From Methyloceanibacter methanicus (lineage in GTDB: Bacteria; Pseudomonadota; Alphaproteobacteria; Rhizobiales; Methyloligellaceae), in the NCBI RefSeq assembly GCF_001723285.1, contig NZ_LPWG01000005.1, positions 62,001 through 126,000 on the forward strand: DNA of 64,000 nt, in the 5' to 3' direction. Position numbers and translations under genes: made by a program. Each line of letters opens with the position of its first letter. Within the stretch, counting starts at the first letter, position 1. Shown one piece after another: positions 38,113 to 47,931 of this stretch. Under the pieces are notes generated by a model, which saw only the letters and a list, made by a program, of their open reading frames with translations, did no database searches and was not told the origin of the DNA.

Positions 38113-38134
38113 CACGCCCAAAGGTGTCTGACAC
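38105..38134. repeat. Two copies of the palindrome GTGTCTGACAC
   Basis: GTGTC-T-GACAC occurs at 38105-38115 (spanning the dapF stop) and again at 38124-38134, each within AAGGTGTCTGACAC, 19 bases apart, just before mtaB. The spacing of nearly two helical turns would suit a dimeric regulator, but a dispersed repeat is as likely. Confidence 0.7.
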
Positions 38135-38163
38135 ACTCCTGGAATTCTGTTAGAAGCCGCGAC

Positions 38164-39435
38164 ATGTCCGATCTGGAAATCATCACCTTTGGCTGCAGGC
38201 TCAATGCCTACGAGTCCGAAGTCATGCGCCAGCATGCCGACGCCGCCGGTCTCGCCGACGCGGTGATCGTCAACACGTGCGCGGTGACGGGCGAGGCGGT
38301 GCGCCAGGCGCGCCAGGCGATCCGCAAGGCGCGGCGCGAAGTCGATGCCAAGATCGTGGTGACCGGCTGCGCGGCCCAGATCGATCCGGATCGGTTTGCC
38401 GCCATGGACGAGGTGGACCGCGTCGTCGGCAACCAGGAAAAGCTCGAGGCGCACACCTTCCACGCGCTTGCGCCGGCGGGCCTCGGCACGAGCGACACCG
38501 AGAAAGTCTCCGTCAACGACATCATGTCGGTCACGGAGACGGCGAACCATCTGATCGAAGGATTCGGCGGGCGCGCGCGGGCCTATGTGCAAATCCAAAA
38601 CGGCTGCGATCATCGCTGCACGTTCTGCATCATTCCGTTCGGGCGCGGTCCCTCGCGTTCGGTGCCCGCGGGCGAGGTCGTTGCGCAAGTCCGCCGCCTC
38701 GTCGAGAACGGCTACCGGGAGATCGTGCTGACCGGCGTCGACATGACGGCCTACGGCAAGGACCTTCCCGGCGCCATGACGCTGGGCAAGCTCGTGCGGT
38801 CGGTGCTGAAGCTCGTGCCCGAATTGCCGCGCCTGCGCCTGTCTTCGATCGATTCCGTCGAGGCGGACCCCGACCTCATCGCGGCCATTGCCGAGGAAGA
38901 ACGGCTGATGCCGCATCTGCACCTGTCGTTGCAGGCAGGCGACGATCTCACCTTGAAGCGCATGAAGCGACGTCACGCCCGCGCCGATTCGGTCGCGTTC
39001 TGCGAGGCGATGCGGCGTGCGCGTCCCGACATCGTGTTCGGTGCCGATATCATCGCCGGCTTTCCCACCGAGACCGACGGCATGTTCGAGAACTCGCTCG
39101 CCCTGGTGGACGATTGCGGCCTGACCTTCCTGCATGTGTTCCCGTTCTCGCCGCGCGAAGGCACGCCCGCCGCGCGCATGCCGCAGGTCCACGGCGCAAC
39201 CGTCGCCGAGCGCGCCCGGGCCTTGCGCGAAAAGGGCACCGCCGCGCTCCGGGCGCATCTGGAAAACGCCAAGGGTCGCCGCATCCAGGTTCTCATGGAA
39301 ACCGGAACCCAAGGCCGCTCGGCGGACTTCACGCCTGTCCGCGTCGATCCGTGCGCGGCAGCTGCGGGCGCGCTGGTCGATTGCGTGGTTTCGGGCGACG
39401 ACGGTGCGGCATGGCTCGCGGAGGCGCTGCGGTGA
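38164..39435 (+). CDS. mtaB: tRNA (t6A37) methylthiotransferase MtaB
   Basis: Radical-SAM enzyme that adds a methylthio group to t6A37 of tRNA. 423 residues. The UPF0004 domain has [21 protein letters not shown] and [10 protein letters not shown] (three cluster Cys). The radical-SAM cluster is [17 protein letters not shown], and a C-terminal TRAM-like segment ([20 protein letters not shown]) follows. It starts [12 protein letters not shown]. The stop overlaps the GTG of ftsY. Confidence 0.96.
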   Translation: MSDLEIITFGCRLNAYESEVMRQHADAAGLADAVIVNTCAVTGEAVRQARQAIRKARREVDAKIVVTGCAAQIDPDRFAAMDEVDRVVGNQEKLEAHTFHALAPAGLGTSDTEKVSVNDIMSVTETANHLIEGFGGRARAYVQIQNGCDHRCTFCIIPFGRGPSRSVPAGEVVAQVRRLVENGYREIVLTGVDMTAYGKDLPGAMTLGKLVRSVLKLVPELPRLRLSSIDSVEADPDLIAAIAEEERLMPHLHLSLQAGDDLTLKRMKRRHARADSVAFCEAMRRARPDIVFGADIIAGFPTETDGMFENSLALVDDCGLTFLHVFPFSPREGTPAARMPQVHGATVAERARALREKGTAALRAHLENAKGRRIQVLMETGTQGRSADFTPVRVDPCAAAAGALVDCVVSGDDGAAWLAEALR

Positions 39436-40394
39436 GCGGCGGCGAGACTCCTGCGGAAAAGAAGGGATGGTTCGCGCGGCTCAGGGCCGGCGTGTCGCGC
39501 ACGTCGAACGCGCTCAGCGACAACCTCACCGGCGTTCTGACCAAGCGCAAACTCGACGAGGAGACGCTCGACGAACTGGAAGAGGTCCTGCTCAAGGCGG
39601 ATCTCGGCTTCGCCATGGCCGACCGCATTCGCGCGCTGTCGAAGAGCCGGCACGACAAGGGCCTCGGCGCGGACGATGTGCGCGCGATCCTGGCGGAGGA
39701 GGTCGCGCGCGTGCTGGAGCCAGTCGCCCAACCGCTCGAACTCGACGACGCGGCCAAGCCCCATGTGATCCTGGTGGTCGGTGTCAACGGCACCGGCAAG
39801 ACCACGACGATCGGCAAGCTGGCACATCTGTTCGCCCGCAACGGCAAGAGCGTGATGCTGGCCGCCGGCGATACGTTCCGTGCGGCCGCCATCGATCAGC
39901 TCAAGATCTGGGGCGCGCGCGTCGGCGCCGAGGTGATCGCGAAGTCCGTCGGCGCCGATCCCGCCGGTGTCGCCTTCGAGGCGCTGGAACGTGCGCAAGC
40001 GAGCGGTACCGACGTGCTGTTGATCGATACGGCGGGGCGCTTGCACAACAAGGGCGACCTCATGGCGGAACTGGCAAAGATTGTACGCGTTCTCAAGAAG
40101 CTCGACGAGACCGCGCCGCACACGGTGTTGCTCGTGCTTGACGCGACCACGGGGCAGAACGCATTGAACCAAGTCCAGACCTTTCGCGAGATCGCCGGCG
40201 TCACCAATCTCGTCGTGACCAAACTCGATGGTTCGGCGCGCGGCGGCATCGTGGTGGCGATCGCGGAGACGTTCGGTCTTCCCATCAACGCCGTCGGTGT
40301 CGGCGAGGGGATCGAGGACTTCGAGCCATTCGATCCACACGATTTCGCAGCCGCGATTGCAGGAGCGGGACAGGAAAATGACGCAGCCGCTTAA
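39432..40394 (+). CDS. ftsY: SRP receptor FtsY
   Basis: 320 residues: a short N-terminal region, N domain ([20 protein letters not shown]) and G domain with [56 protein letters not shown] and [14 protein letters not shown]. The GTG start at 39432 overlaps the mtaB stop (GTGA) and has GGAGG upstream. Lacks the long acidic A domain of enteric FtsY, as in other alphaproteobacteria. Partner of Ffh (32024). Confidence 0.96.
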   Translation: MSGGETPAEKKGWFARLRAGVSRTSNALSDNLTGVLTKRKLDEETLDELEEVLLKADLGFAMADRIRALSKSRHDKGLGADDVRAILAEEVARVLEPVAQPLELDDAAKPHVILVVGVNGTGKTTTIGKLAHLFARNGKSVMLAAGDTFRAAAIDQLKIWGARVGAEVIAKSVGADPAGVAFEALERAQASGTDVLLIDTAGRLHNKGDLMAELAKIVRVLKKLDETAPHTVLLVLDATTGQNALNQVQTFREIAGVTNLVVTKLDGSARGGIVVAIAETFGLPINAVGVGEGIEDFEPFDPHDFAAAIAGAGQENDAAA

Positions 40395-41004
40395 GTCCGC
40401 GCCCGAGACGGGACCGAAGGTCGAAATCAAGAAGGCCAAGGACTCCGAGCAATCCGTCGCCGGAAAGCTTCTCATCGAGCTCGGTCCGCTGCTCGTGTTT
40501 TTCGGGGTGAATGCGGTCTCCGGTATTTTCGTGGGGACGGCCGCCTTCATGGTGGCGACGCTCATCGCGCTGGGCCTTGCCTGGTGGCTTTACCGCAAGG
40601 TGCCCGTGATGCCGATCGTCAGTGCGGGGCTCGTTCTCGCCTTCGGCGGGCTGACGCTCTATCTGCACGACGACACGTTCATCAAGCTCAAGCCGACGAT
40701 CGTCTACACGATGTTCGCGGTCCTGCTGATCGGCGGGCTCGTTGCGCGGAAACCGGTGTTGGCGTTGCTGTTCGGTCCGGTTTTCAATCTAACCGATGAA
40801 GGTTGGCGTAAACTGACAATACGCTGGGCGATATTCTTCGTAGCCATGGCGATACTCAATGAGTTTGTCTGGCGTAGTTTCTCGACCGATACCTGGGTGA
40901 GTTTCAAAGCCTTCGGTTTCCTCCCGATCACATTCGTCTTCGCAATGTCCCAGGTGCCGCTGATGCAGCGCTATGGGGTCGGGGAAAACTCCCAGCACCA
41001 TTGA
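40378..41004 (+). CDS. yciB: Inner membrane septation-type protein YciB/IspZ
   Basis: 208 residues with five to six membrane helices. Family blocks are LLIELGPLLVFFGVNAV, KPTIVYTMFAVLLIGGL, LFGPVFNLTDEGWRKLTIRW and ILNEFVWRSFSTDTWVSFK. The start lies 17 bases inside the end of ftsY, with CAGGAAA before it, so the genes are probably coupled. Role in envelope or septum integrity is known from the family only. Confidence 0.92.
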   Translation: MTQPLKSAPETGPKVEIKKAKDSEQSVAGKLLIELGPLLVFFGVNAVSGIFVGTAAFMVATLIALGLAWWLYRKVPVMPIVSAGLVLAFGGLTLYLHDDTFIKLKPTIVYTMFAVLLIGGLVARKPVLALLFGPVFNLTDEGWRKLTIRWAIFFVAMAILNEFVWRSFSTDTWVSFKAFGFLPITFVFAMSQVPLMQRYGVGENSQHH

Positions 41005-41260
41005 GACGGCATGTTCCGCATGCGGGGATTCTACGCGAGTCCCTTGCAGGTTGCGTTCTCGGTGCCGATATGAGCTCCTCAGTGTGCGGTTCGGCTCCCA
41101 AGTTGGAACGTACTCTGAGGTTTGGTTTCGGGGTGACAGCATGTCCGGTTGCCGCATGGTTCGGCCGGGTGTGTCCTTGAATTGAGAGACATTGGGCGCC
41201 GGAAGTTGTTAGGTCCGAGTCTTCTGGGCCGAGGCGCCGTTCGATACGGGGAACGTCCTT

Positions 41261-41851
41261 ATGACGACAAAGAGCAAGAATCCGCTCGATAACTCAGCCA
41301 CGCATCTGTTGCATCGCGCAGGTCAGCGGGCGGCTGACATCTTCGCCGAAGAAGCAAAGAAGGGTGGCCTCACGCCCCGGCAGTATGCGGTCCTGACGGC
41401 CGTGTCACTGGAGGAAGGCTTGCCGCAGGCCGAACTCGTCGCGCGGACCGGGATCGACCGGTCGACCCTGGCCGACATCGTGGCCCGGCTCTTGGGGCGG
41501 GGACTGATTCAGCGCCGCCGCGCCAAGGAGGACGGCAGGGCTTACGCCATCAAGCTGAGCGCCAAGGGCATGCGCGCCCTGAGCAAAGCGCAGCCGGCAG
41601 CATCTGCGGCCGATTCCCGGCTGTTGGCGGGACTGAGCGCCACCAAGCGGAACGAGTTCTTGCAGACGCTCGGCCGGATCGTGGCGGCCGGGGACGACCC
41701 CGGCGAGGCTTCGTCACCGCCCGGCTTCTGGCCCGTTGCCGCGGGCCCGCCCTTGTTCTGCAACAGCGGCAGGATCTTCTCCTCGATGACGTCCTGTGTC
41801 AGCGGCCCGGCCTGCCGGAACGCGACCGTTCCGTCGCCTGAGATCACGTAG
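41261..41851 (+). CDS. MarR-family regulator with read-through tail
   Basis: 196 residues as open, of which about 145 are MarR-like. The winged helix is LTPRQYAVLTAVSLEEGLPQ, then RTGIDRSTLADIVARLLGRG and a wing IQRRRAKEDGRAYAIKLSAK. After residue 146 the frame continues for 50 codons antisense to ccmG with composition unlike a folded domain, so the natural stop appears lost. Ligand and targets unknown. Confidence 0.8.
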   Translation: MTTKSKNPLDNSATHLLHRAGQRAADIFAEEAKKGGLTPRQYAVLTAVSLEEGLPQAELVARTGIDRSTLADIVARLLGRGLIQRRRAKEDGRAYAIKLSAKGMRALSKAQPAASAADSRLLAGLSATKRNEFLQTLGRIVAAGDDPGEASSPPGFWPVAAGPPLFCNSGRIFSSMTSCVSGPACRNATVPSPEIT

Positions 41852-42372
41852 GTCTCCGGTACGCCGTATACGCCGAAATCGATGGCTGTCCGCCCCGAGC
41901 GGTCGACGCCGATATGGGTGTAGGGATCGCCGTAGCCGCCAAGGAAGCGGCGTGCCGCGCTCGCATCGTCCTTGTAGTTGATGCCGTAGAACGGGATCGC
42001 CGGATCCTGCGCGCGCAGTTTCTCCGCGAGCGCCATGACGTTTGGATGCTCCTCGCGGCAGGGCCCGCACCACGATGCGAAAAAGTGGATGATCGCGGGC
42101 GTGCCGTTGCCGAGCGACGCGGAGGTCACGTTCCGTGGCGCAACCGTTGCCGTGCCGGCCTCCATCAGCGGCGGCAGATCGAACGGCGGCGCCGGCTTTC
42201 CGATCAGGGCGGAAGGTAGGTTCGATGGATCGCCAGCCTTCAGGGCCAGGAAGAATAGGCCGGCGACGGCCGCAAAGATCACAAACGGCAGCAAGACACC
42301 GAACCGGCGCTTGGGCGCCTCGGTCTTCGGCGCGGCTTCCTTGCCGCGGTTCGGGTCCGTGTGTTCGATCAT
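41542..42372 (-). CDS. ccmG: Thiol:disulfide interchange protein CcmG/DsbE with read-through tail
   Basis: 276 residues as open; the family has about 180-200. N-terminal anchor (FGVLLPFVIFAAVAGLFFLA) and thioredoxin fold with the active site ASWCGPCREE (Cys102, Cys105). VYGVPETYVISGDGTVAFR is the CcmG cis-Pro block. It reduces the apocytochrome c Cys pair in the periplasm. The last 75 or so residues are antisense to the MarR gene and probably not natural. Last gene of the ccmABCDG cluster. Confidence 0.9.
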   Translation of the reverse strand: MIEHTDPNRGKEAAPKTEAPKRRFGVLLPFVIFAAVAGLFFLALKAGDPSNLPSALIGKPAPPFDLPPLMEAGTATVAPRNVTSASLGNGTPAIIHFFASWCGPCREEHPNVMALAEKLRAQDPAIPFYGINYKDDASAARRFLGGYGDPYTHIGVDRSGRTAIDFGVYGVPETYVISGDGTVAFRQAGPLTQDVIEEKILPLLQNKGGPAATGQKPGGDEASPGSSPAATIRPSVCKNSFRLVALSPANSRESAADAAGCALLRARMPLALSLMA

Positions 42373-42385
42373 ACGGATGTCTTCG

Positions 42386-42592
42386 CTATGGGGCGGTCCG
42401 CGTCACGGTCGGCGTTGCCGCGGGCCTCGGCTTCGCGGAACGCCGGGTGATGCCGCGCCGTTCGAGATCGGCCAACAGGCGGCGCTGCTTGCGGTCGTCG
42501 GCCACCGTCGCGACGGTCAGCGCGCCCAAGGCGACAAAGGCCACCGCGTAGGCGGCGATGATGAAGCTGGCATGAGGTCCGAGGCCGAGCAT
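42386..42592 (-). CDS. ccmD: Heme exporter protein CcmD
   Basis: 68 residues, one membrane helix (SFIIAAYAVAFVALGALTVAT) followed by the basic segment DDRKQRRLLADLERRGITRR, the usual CcmD layout. It helps release holo-CcmE from CcmABC. Placed 13 bases before ccmG and 15 after ccmC on the same strand. Confidence 0.9.
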   Translation of the reverse strand: MLGLGPHASFIIAAYAVAFVALGALTVATVADDRKQRRLLADLERRGITRRSAKPRPAATPTVTRTAP

Positions 42593-42607
42593 CGAAAGGT
42601 CCTGAGC

Positions 42608-43366
42608 TTAAGCCCGCGCCGCCTGGGCGATTTGGGCTTGTTGAACTTGGGTTTGTTGCAGCACGCGCACCCGGCGGCGCAGGATTTCGGCGCGCATGGC
42701 GATGAGATGCAGCAGCACGAAGAGCGCGAGAAAGGCGCCGCCCATCACGAAAAGCGGGGTGAGGAGCGCGGGGTCGATCGTGGATCCGCCGGTGCGGAAC
42801 ACGCTTGCCGGCTGATGCAGCGTGTTCCACCAGTCCACCGAGAATTTGATGATCGGGAGATTGACGGCCCCGACCAGCGCGAGGATCGCGGCGGCGCGAC
42901 CGGCGCGGCCCGGGTCCTCGATTGACTGCCACAGGGCGATCAGCCCGAGATACAGGAGAAACAGGACGAGCAGCGAGGTGAGCCGCGCATCCCAGACCCA
43001 ATAGGTGCCCCACATGGGTTTGCCCCAGAGCGACCCGGTGACCAGGATGACGAAGGTGAAGGCGGCCCCGATGGGCGCCGCGGCCTTGGCCGCGACATCG
43101 GCCAGCGGGTGGCGCCAGATCAGGGTGCCGAGCGCGGCGATGGCGATCACCGCGTAGCAGCCCATCCCGACCCAGGCGGCGGGCACGTGGATGTACATGA
43201 TGCGGACCGTCTCGCCCTGCTGGTAGTCCGTGGGGGCGACGAAGACCGCTTGGTACAGCCCCACGCCAAGCAGGAGCACCGTCAGCGCGGCGAGCCAGGG
43301 AATCACCGTTCCGGCGAAGTTCAGGAAGCGCGTCGGGTTGGCGAGATTGGTCAGAGAGAATGTCAT
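42608..43366 (-). CDS. ccmC: Heme exporter protein CcmC
   Basis: 252 residues, six membrane helices. The tryptophan-rich heme-handling motif is WGKPMWGTYWVWDARLTSLL; flanking periplasmic His are in IMYIHVPAAWVGM and SVDWWNTLHQPASVF. The start at 43366 (MTFSLTNLANPTRFLNFAG) is taken from the family N-terminus; the frame remains open upstream. It loads heme onto CcmE in the periplasm. ccmE, ccmF and ccmH are not in this window. Confidence 0.94.
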   Translation of the reverse strand: MTFSLTNLANPTRFLNFAGTVIPWLAALTVLLLGVGLYQAVFVAPTDYQQGETVRIMYIHVPAAWVGMGCYAVIAIAALGTLIWRHPLADVAAKAAAPIGAAFTFVILVTGSLWGKPMWGTYWVWDARLTSLLVLFLLYLGLIALWQSIEDPGRAGRAAAILALVGAVNLPIIKFSVDWWNTLHQPASVFRTGGSTIDPALLTPLFVMGGAFLALFVLLHLIAMRAEILRRRVRVLQQTQVQQAQIAQAARA

Positions 43367-43461
43367 CGTTGCTGATCTAGTGGCTTTGGCCGCAAAGCGC
43401 AAAGCAGAAGCGGCAAGAAAAATCCGATAGCGGCGCCGAAAATATGGCCGGGTGGGCGTCC

Positions 43462-44127
43462 TCAGCGAAAGCCGGTACGGAGCGCGGCCGCCGCGGCGAG
43501 CGGCGCCAGGACCATGCTGGCCAGGCTGATCGCGCACAGCATGAAACGGCGGCCAAGGCGAACCGGGTCCGTGACTGCCGCGGAGATGGTGGAGACCCCG
43601 AAAATCAGCACGGGAACGTAGAGCGGCAGGACAAGCAGGGCAATCAAGAGCCCGCTCCGCCGCAATCCCAGCGTGAGGCTCGCGCCGATACCGGCGATGA
43701 AGCTGACGGCCGGCGTGCCCGCGAGCATGGCGAGCACCAGGAGCGGGATCGTGTGAATGGGGAAGTTCAACAGAAGCCCAAGCACTGGCGCGAGCAGCGC
43801 TAGCGGCACGCAGGTGGTGACCCAATGGGCGAGCGACTTGGACGCGGCCACGCCGGCGAGCGGCAAGGGCCCCATGGCCAGCACGTCGAGGGATCCGTCC
43901 TCGTAGTCGTTATGAAAGATGCGGTCGGCCGAGAGCAGCGCGGCGAGGAGGAGCGCGATCCAAAGAAGGCCCGGCGCCACGCGCGCAAGCAAGTTGAGGT
44001 CCGGCCCGAGCCCGAAGGGAGCGATGGCCACGACCACCAGATAGAAGCCGAGCGCGACGCCGATCGCGCCTCCTTCGCGAAAGGACAGAGCGATGTCGCG
44101 GCGGACGAGGGCGAGCACGGCCTTCAC
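43462..44127 (-). CDS. ccmB: Heme exporter protein CcmB
   Basis: 221 residues, six membrane helices, exactly the family length. The N-terminus ALVRRDIALSFREGGAIG and the ABC-contact region HNDYEDGSLDVLAMGPLPLA are characteristic. The GTG start at 44127 overlaps the ccmA stop by four bases (GTGA). Membrane partner of the CcmA ATPase. Confidence 0.94.
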   Translation of the reverse strand: MKAVLALVRRDIALSFREGGAIGVALGFYLVVVAIAPFGLGPDLNLLARVAPGLLWIALLLAALLSADRIFHNDYEDGSLDVLAMGPLPLAGVAASKSLAHWVTTCVPLALLAPVLGLLLNFPIHTIPLLVLAMLAGTPAVSFIAGIGASLTLGLRRSGLLIALLVLPLYVPVLIFGVSTISAAVTDPVRLGRRFMLCAISLASMVLAPLAAAAALRTGFR

Positions 44128-44774
44128 GGTGCGGGCTCCTCGGCCATGTCGAGCGCGTGCAGATCGAGCGTATGGGTGAACGCCTCGCCGAGCGGAACGT
44201 GGGTCGAGACGATCGCGATCCCGCCGGCCTCTCGGTGGCCTGTAATCGCCTGCCGGAGCCGTTCGACGGATGCCACGTCGAGCGAAACGGAGGGCTCGTC
44301 CAGCAGCCAGATCGGGCGCGGGCAGGCGAACAGACGCAGAAGCGCCAATTTTCGTTTCTGGCCGGCGGAGAGGAGCCCCGCGGCAATGTCCGCGATCGGC
44401 GCCAGTCCGAACACCCCGAGGGCAGCATTCACGTCGCCGCCCGTCGCATCTCCCCGCAGGTAGTCGGCCCAGAACGTCAGGTTCTCCCGGACGCTCAAGC
44501 TGGTCTTCACCCCGTTCAGGTGACCCACATAGTGGCAAAGCTCGGCCGTCGGCGTGCCGGCTTCGGCGCCCTTCGCCGAAATTTCCCCGGCCGCGAGCGG
44601 CAGCAGGCCTGCGATCTGGCGCATGAGGCTGGTCTTGCCGGTCCCGTTCGGGCCCTGAACCAGGAGGGCCTCTCCCGGCGCGAGCGCGAAGGACAGGTCC
44701 TCGAAAAGGCGGCGCCCGCCGCGGTCGCAGGCGACGCCCCGGGCTTCGAGGGTGACGGTGAAGGGGGTGTTCAT
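44124..44774 (-). CDS. ccmA: Heme exporter ATPase CcmA
   Basis: 216 residues. Walker A GPNGTGKTSLMRQIAGLL, signature LSAGQKRKLALLRL, Walker B PIWLLDEPSVSLD and H-loop STHVPL are all present. First gene of the minus-strand cluster ccmA-ccmB-ccmC-ccmD-ccmG for cytochrome c maturation; the small cytochrome c at 27997 would be one client. Confidence 0.95.
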   Translation of the reverse strand: MNTPFTVTLEARGVACDRGGRRLFEDLSFALAPGEALLVQGPNGTGKTSLMRQIAGLLPLAAGEISAKGAEAGTPTAELCHYVGHLNGVKTSLSVRENLTFWADYLRGDATGGDVNAALGVFGLAPIADIAAGLLSAGQKRKLALLRLFACPRPIWLLDEPSVSLDVASVERLRQAITGHREAGGIAIVSTHVPLGEAFTHTLDLHALDMAEEPAP

Positions 44775-45078
44775 GAAAGGTCTATGGCCGGGCTGCGCAA
44801 AGTTTCGGCATTTCGATGGGCTCTATGGATGGAAACCGCGTCTCTTCGCGTCATTGTCTGGTCGTCGCAAGGGTCTTTATAGTGGCGGAAAAGCGTGTAT
44901 CCAAAGGTCAAGACGGCGGTTCCGCTCCAGATTGGCCCCGAAAACGGGCTCGGCGGCCTCATTCGGTGAGGTTTGGCCAAAGGCTGGGCACGGTTGGCTG
45001 CGTCTTTGCATGCCATTGGCGTAGGCGCTCATATTTGCTGGGACTTGCCCATCGATCGGGCTCGTAAAGGAGATTTCA
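44775..45078. other. Divergent intergenic region, ccmA / acnA
   Basis: 304 bases. The only features seen are a possible plus-strand promoter (44854-44883) and the acnA ribosome-binding site AAAGGAG at 45066-45072. Open frames crossing it have no support. Confidence 0.6.
44854..44883 (+). promoter_or_regulatory. Possible sigma-70-type promoter for acnA
   Basis: TTGTCT at 44854-44859 and TATAGT at 44878-44883 with an 18-base spacer, about 195 bases before the acnA start. Match is moderate and based only on hexamers. Confidence 0.35.
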
Positions 45079-47778
45079 TTGACATCGGCGGTTTTGACCT
45101 CGCTCGACAGCTTCAAGTGCCGGCGCACTCTGAAGGTCGGTAAGCACGAGTACGAGTATTTTGATCTGAAAGGGGCGGAGAAGGCCGGGCTGACCGGCGT
45201 CGGCAGCCTGCCGTTCTCCCTCAAGGTGTTGCTCGAGAACCTGCTGCGGCACGAGGACGGGCGCAGCGTGACCTCCGACGATATCCGGGCCCTGGCCGAA
45301 TGGGTACAGAACAAGCGCAGCGACCGCGAAATCGCCTTCCGGCCCGCGCGCGTGCTGATGCAGGATTTCACCGGCGTTCCGGCGGTGGTGGATCTCGCGG
45401 CCATGCGCGACGCGGTCGCCAAGCTCGGCGGCGATTCCAAGGAGATCAATCCTCTGGCGCCCGTCGATCTCGTGATCGACCATTCGGTGATGGTCGATGC
45501 TTTCGGCTCGGGGGCTGCATTCAAGTTCAACGTCGACAAGGAATACGAACGCAACGGCGAGCGCTACGCGTTTCTGCGCTGGGGCGCCGGCGCGTTCGAC
45601 AATTTCCGCGTGGTGCCGCCGGGGACCGGCATCTGCCACCAGGTCAATCTCGAATATCTGGCCCAGACCGTGTGGACGAAAGAGGAGAACGGCGCGACGC
45701 TGGCCTACCCGGACACGCTTGTGGGGACCGACTCCCACACCACCATGGTCAACGGGCTCTCGGTGCTCGGCTGGGGCGTGGGCGGCATCGAGGCGGAAGC
45801 GGCGATGCTGGGCAGCCCGATCTCCATGCTCCTTCCCGAAGTGATCGGCTTCGAGTTCACGGGCGAGCTGAGCGAGGGCGTCACGGCGACCGATCTCGTG
45901 CTCACCGTGGTCGAGATGCTGCGCGAAAAGGGCGTGGTCGGAAAATTCGTGGAGTTCTACGGCCCGGGGCTGGATCACCTGCCGCTCGAGGACCGGGCGA
46001 CCATCGCCAACATGGCCCCGGAATACGGTGCGACCTGCGGCTTCTTCCCCATCGACAAGGAGACGCTGGACTATCTGGAGGCGACCGCGCGCAAGGACTC
46101 GCGCGTGGAGCTGGTGAAGGCCTACGCCAAGGCACAAGGCATGTACCGCAAGGCGGACACGGACGATCCCGTCTTCACCGATACGCTGTCGCTCAATCTT
46201 GGAGACGTCGTGCCGTCCATCGCGGGTCCGAAACGGCCGCAGGACCGCGTCGCACTCACCAACGCCGCCACGTCCTTTTCCAAGGTCCTGGACCAGGAAT
46301 ACGGCAAGGGCGGCGAGGCGGACAAGCGCGTCCCCGTGGAGGGCAAGAACTACGACCTCGGCCATGGCGACGTGGTCATCGCCGCCATCACCTCCTGCAC
46401 CAACACCTCGAATCCTTACGTGATGGTGGGCGCGGGCGTTCTTGCCCGCAACGCGGTCGAGAAGGGCCTCACCGTGAAGCCCTGGGTGAAGACCTCGCTG
46501 GCGCCGGGTTCGCAAGTGGTCACCGACTATCTGGAACAGGCGGATCTGCAAGACGACCTCGACAAGCTGGGCTTCAACCTCGTCGGCTATGGCTGCACCA
46601 CCTGCATCGGTAATTCGGGACCGTTGCCGGACGAGATTTCGCGCACGATCCACGAGAACGGCCTTGCCGTTGCCTCGGTGTTGTCGGGGAACCGCAACTT
46701 CGAAGGCCGGGTCAACAATGACGTCCGGGCGAACTATCTCGCGTCGCCCCCGCTTGTGGTCGCGTACGCCTTGGCGGGGTCGGTGACGGTCGATCTCACC
46801 ACCGAGCCGCTCGGCACCGGCAAGGACGGCAAGCCGGTCTATCTCAAGGACATCTGGCCGTCGACGAAGGAAATCGCGAAGCTCGTGCGCAAGGCGGTCA
46901 AGAAGTCCATGTTCAGGACCGCTACGCCGACGTGTTCAAGGGCGACCCGGAGTGGCAGGCGATGCGTCGAAGGCGGCCTCACCTATCAGTGGGACACCAC
47001 CTCGACCTATGTCCAGGAGCCGCCCTACTTCGCCGGCATGACCATGGAGCCCGCGCCGCTGACCGATATCGAAGATGCGCGCGTCCTTGGCCTGTTCCTC
47101 GATTCGATCACGACCGACCATATTTCGCCGGCGGGCGCGATCAAGGCGGACAGCCCGGCGGGCCGCTATCTCACCGAGAACGGCGTGGCCCAGGCGGACT
47201 TCAATTCCTACGGGTCCCGGCGCGGCAATCACGAGGTGATGATGCGCGGCACGTTCGCCAACACCCGCATCAAGAACCAGATGGTCCCGGGCGTCGAAGG
47301 CGGTGTCACCGTGCACTACCCGTCGGGCGAACGCCTGGCGATGTACGACGCGGCGATGCGCTACAAGGAGGAGAACGTTCCGCTGGTCGTGTTCGCCGGC
47401 AAGGAGTACGGCACCGGGTCCTCGCGCGACTGGGCGGCCAAGGGCACGCGCCTGTTGGGCGTGCGCGCCGTCATCACCATGAGCTTCGAGCGCATCCATC
47501 GGTCGAACCTGATCGGCATGGGCGTCCTGCCGTTGACGTTCACGGACAATGCGTCTTGGGAGACCCTCGGGCTCGTGGGCAGCGAGACCGTGACTCTGAA
47601 GGGACTCGGGGATATACAGCCGGGTCAGATCGTCGAGGCCGTCATCACCTATCCGGACGGCAATGCGCGGACCGTTCCGCTGAAGGTGCGTATCGACACC
47701 TACGACGAGTTGGACTACTTCCGGAACGGAGGCATCCTGCACTACGTGCTGCGTGGTCTCGTGAAAGAAGCCGCTTAG
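45079..47778 (+). CDS. acnA: Aconitate hydratase A (two compensating indels)
   Basis: Isomerises citrate and isocitrate. 899 residues, normal length. [4Fe-4S] ligands are in TSCTNTSNP and YGCTTCIGNSG; VGTDSHTTMVNGLSVLGWGV and GKEYGTGSSRDWAAKG are intact. Between about 46908 and 46965 the frame reads RTATPTCSRATRSGRR, whereas the family-like QDRYADVFKGDPEWQAM is in another frame, so two small indels cancel out. The start is TTG at 45079 after AAAGGAGATTTCA. Confidence 0.95.
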   Translation: MTSAVLTSLDSFKCRRTLKVGKHEYEYFDLKGAEKAGLTGVGSLPFSLKVLLENLLRHEDGRSVTSDDIRALAEWVQNKRSDREIAFRPARVLMQDFTGVPAVVDLAAMRDAVAKLGGDSKEINPLAPVDLVIDHSVMVDAFGSGAAFKFNVDKEYERNGERYAFLRWGAGAFDNFRVVPPGTGICHQVNLEYLAQTVWTKEENGATLAYPDTLVGTDSHTTMVNGLSVLGWGVGGIEAEAAMLGSPISMLLPEVIGFEFTGELSEGVTATDLVLTVVEMLREKGVVGKFVEFYGPGLDHLPLEDRATIANMAPEYGATCGFFPIDKETLDYLEATARKDSRVELVKAYAKAQGMYRKADTDDPVFTDTLSLNLGDVVPSIAGPKRPQDRVALTNAATSFSKVLDQEYGKGGEADKRVPVEGKNYDLGHGDVVIAAITSCTNTSNPYVMVGAGVLARNAVEKGLTVKPWVKTSLAPGSQVVTDYLEQADLQDDLDKLGFNLVGYGCTTCIGNSGPLPDEISRTIHENGLAVASVLSGNRNFEGRVNNDVRANYLASPPLVVAYALAGSVTVDLTTEPLGTGKDGKPVYLKDIWPSTKEIAKLVRKAVKKSMFRTATPTCSRATRSGRRCVEGGLTYQWDTTSTYVQEPPYFAGMTMEPAPLTDIEDARVLGLFLDSITTDHISPAGAIKADSPAGRYLTENGVAQADFNSYGSRRGNHEVMMRGTFANTRIKNQMVPGVEGGVTVHYPSGERLAMYDAAMRYKEENVPLVVFAGKEYGTGSSRDWAAKGTRLLGVRAVITMSFERIHRSNLIGMGVLPLTFTDNASWETLGLVGSETVTLKGLGDIQPGQIVEAVITYPDGNARTVPLKVRIDTYDELDYFRNGGILHYVLRGLVKEAA

Positions 47779-47931
47779 GAGCACTTGGCCTGGCTTGAGA
47801 GGGTGCGCGCCGGCCAACACGGATCGGGGCCTGAATTGCCGGAGTTTCGGCGGATCCAGGTCACCGAGTTGTGACCGTGCGCGATGCGATTTTTCCAGAA
47901 AACTGGACGTGATTCCGGCATGCTGTGCGCC

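Noticed and set aside
45076..46653. 525-codon minus-strand frame within acnA
   Set aside because: Antisense shadow of the aconitase gene, no motif and no ribosome-binding site.
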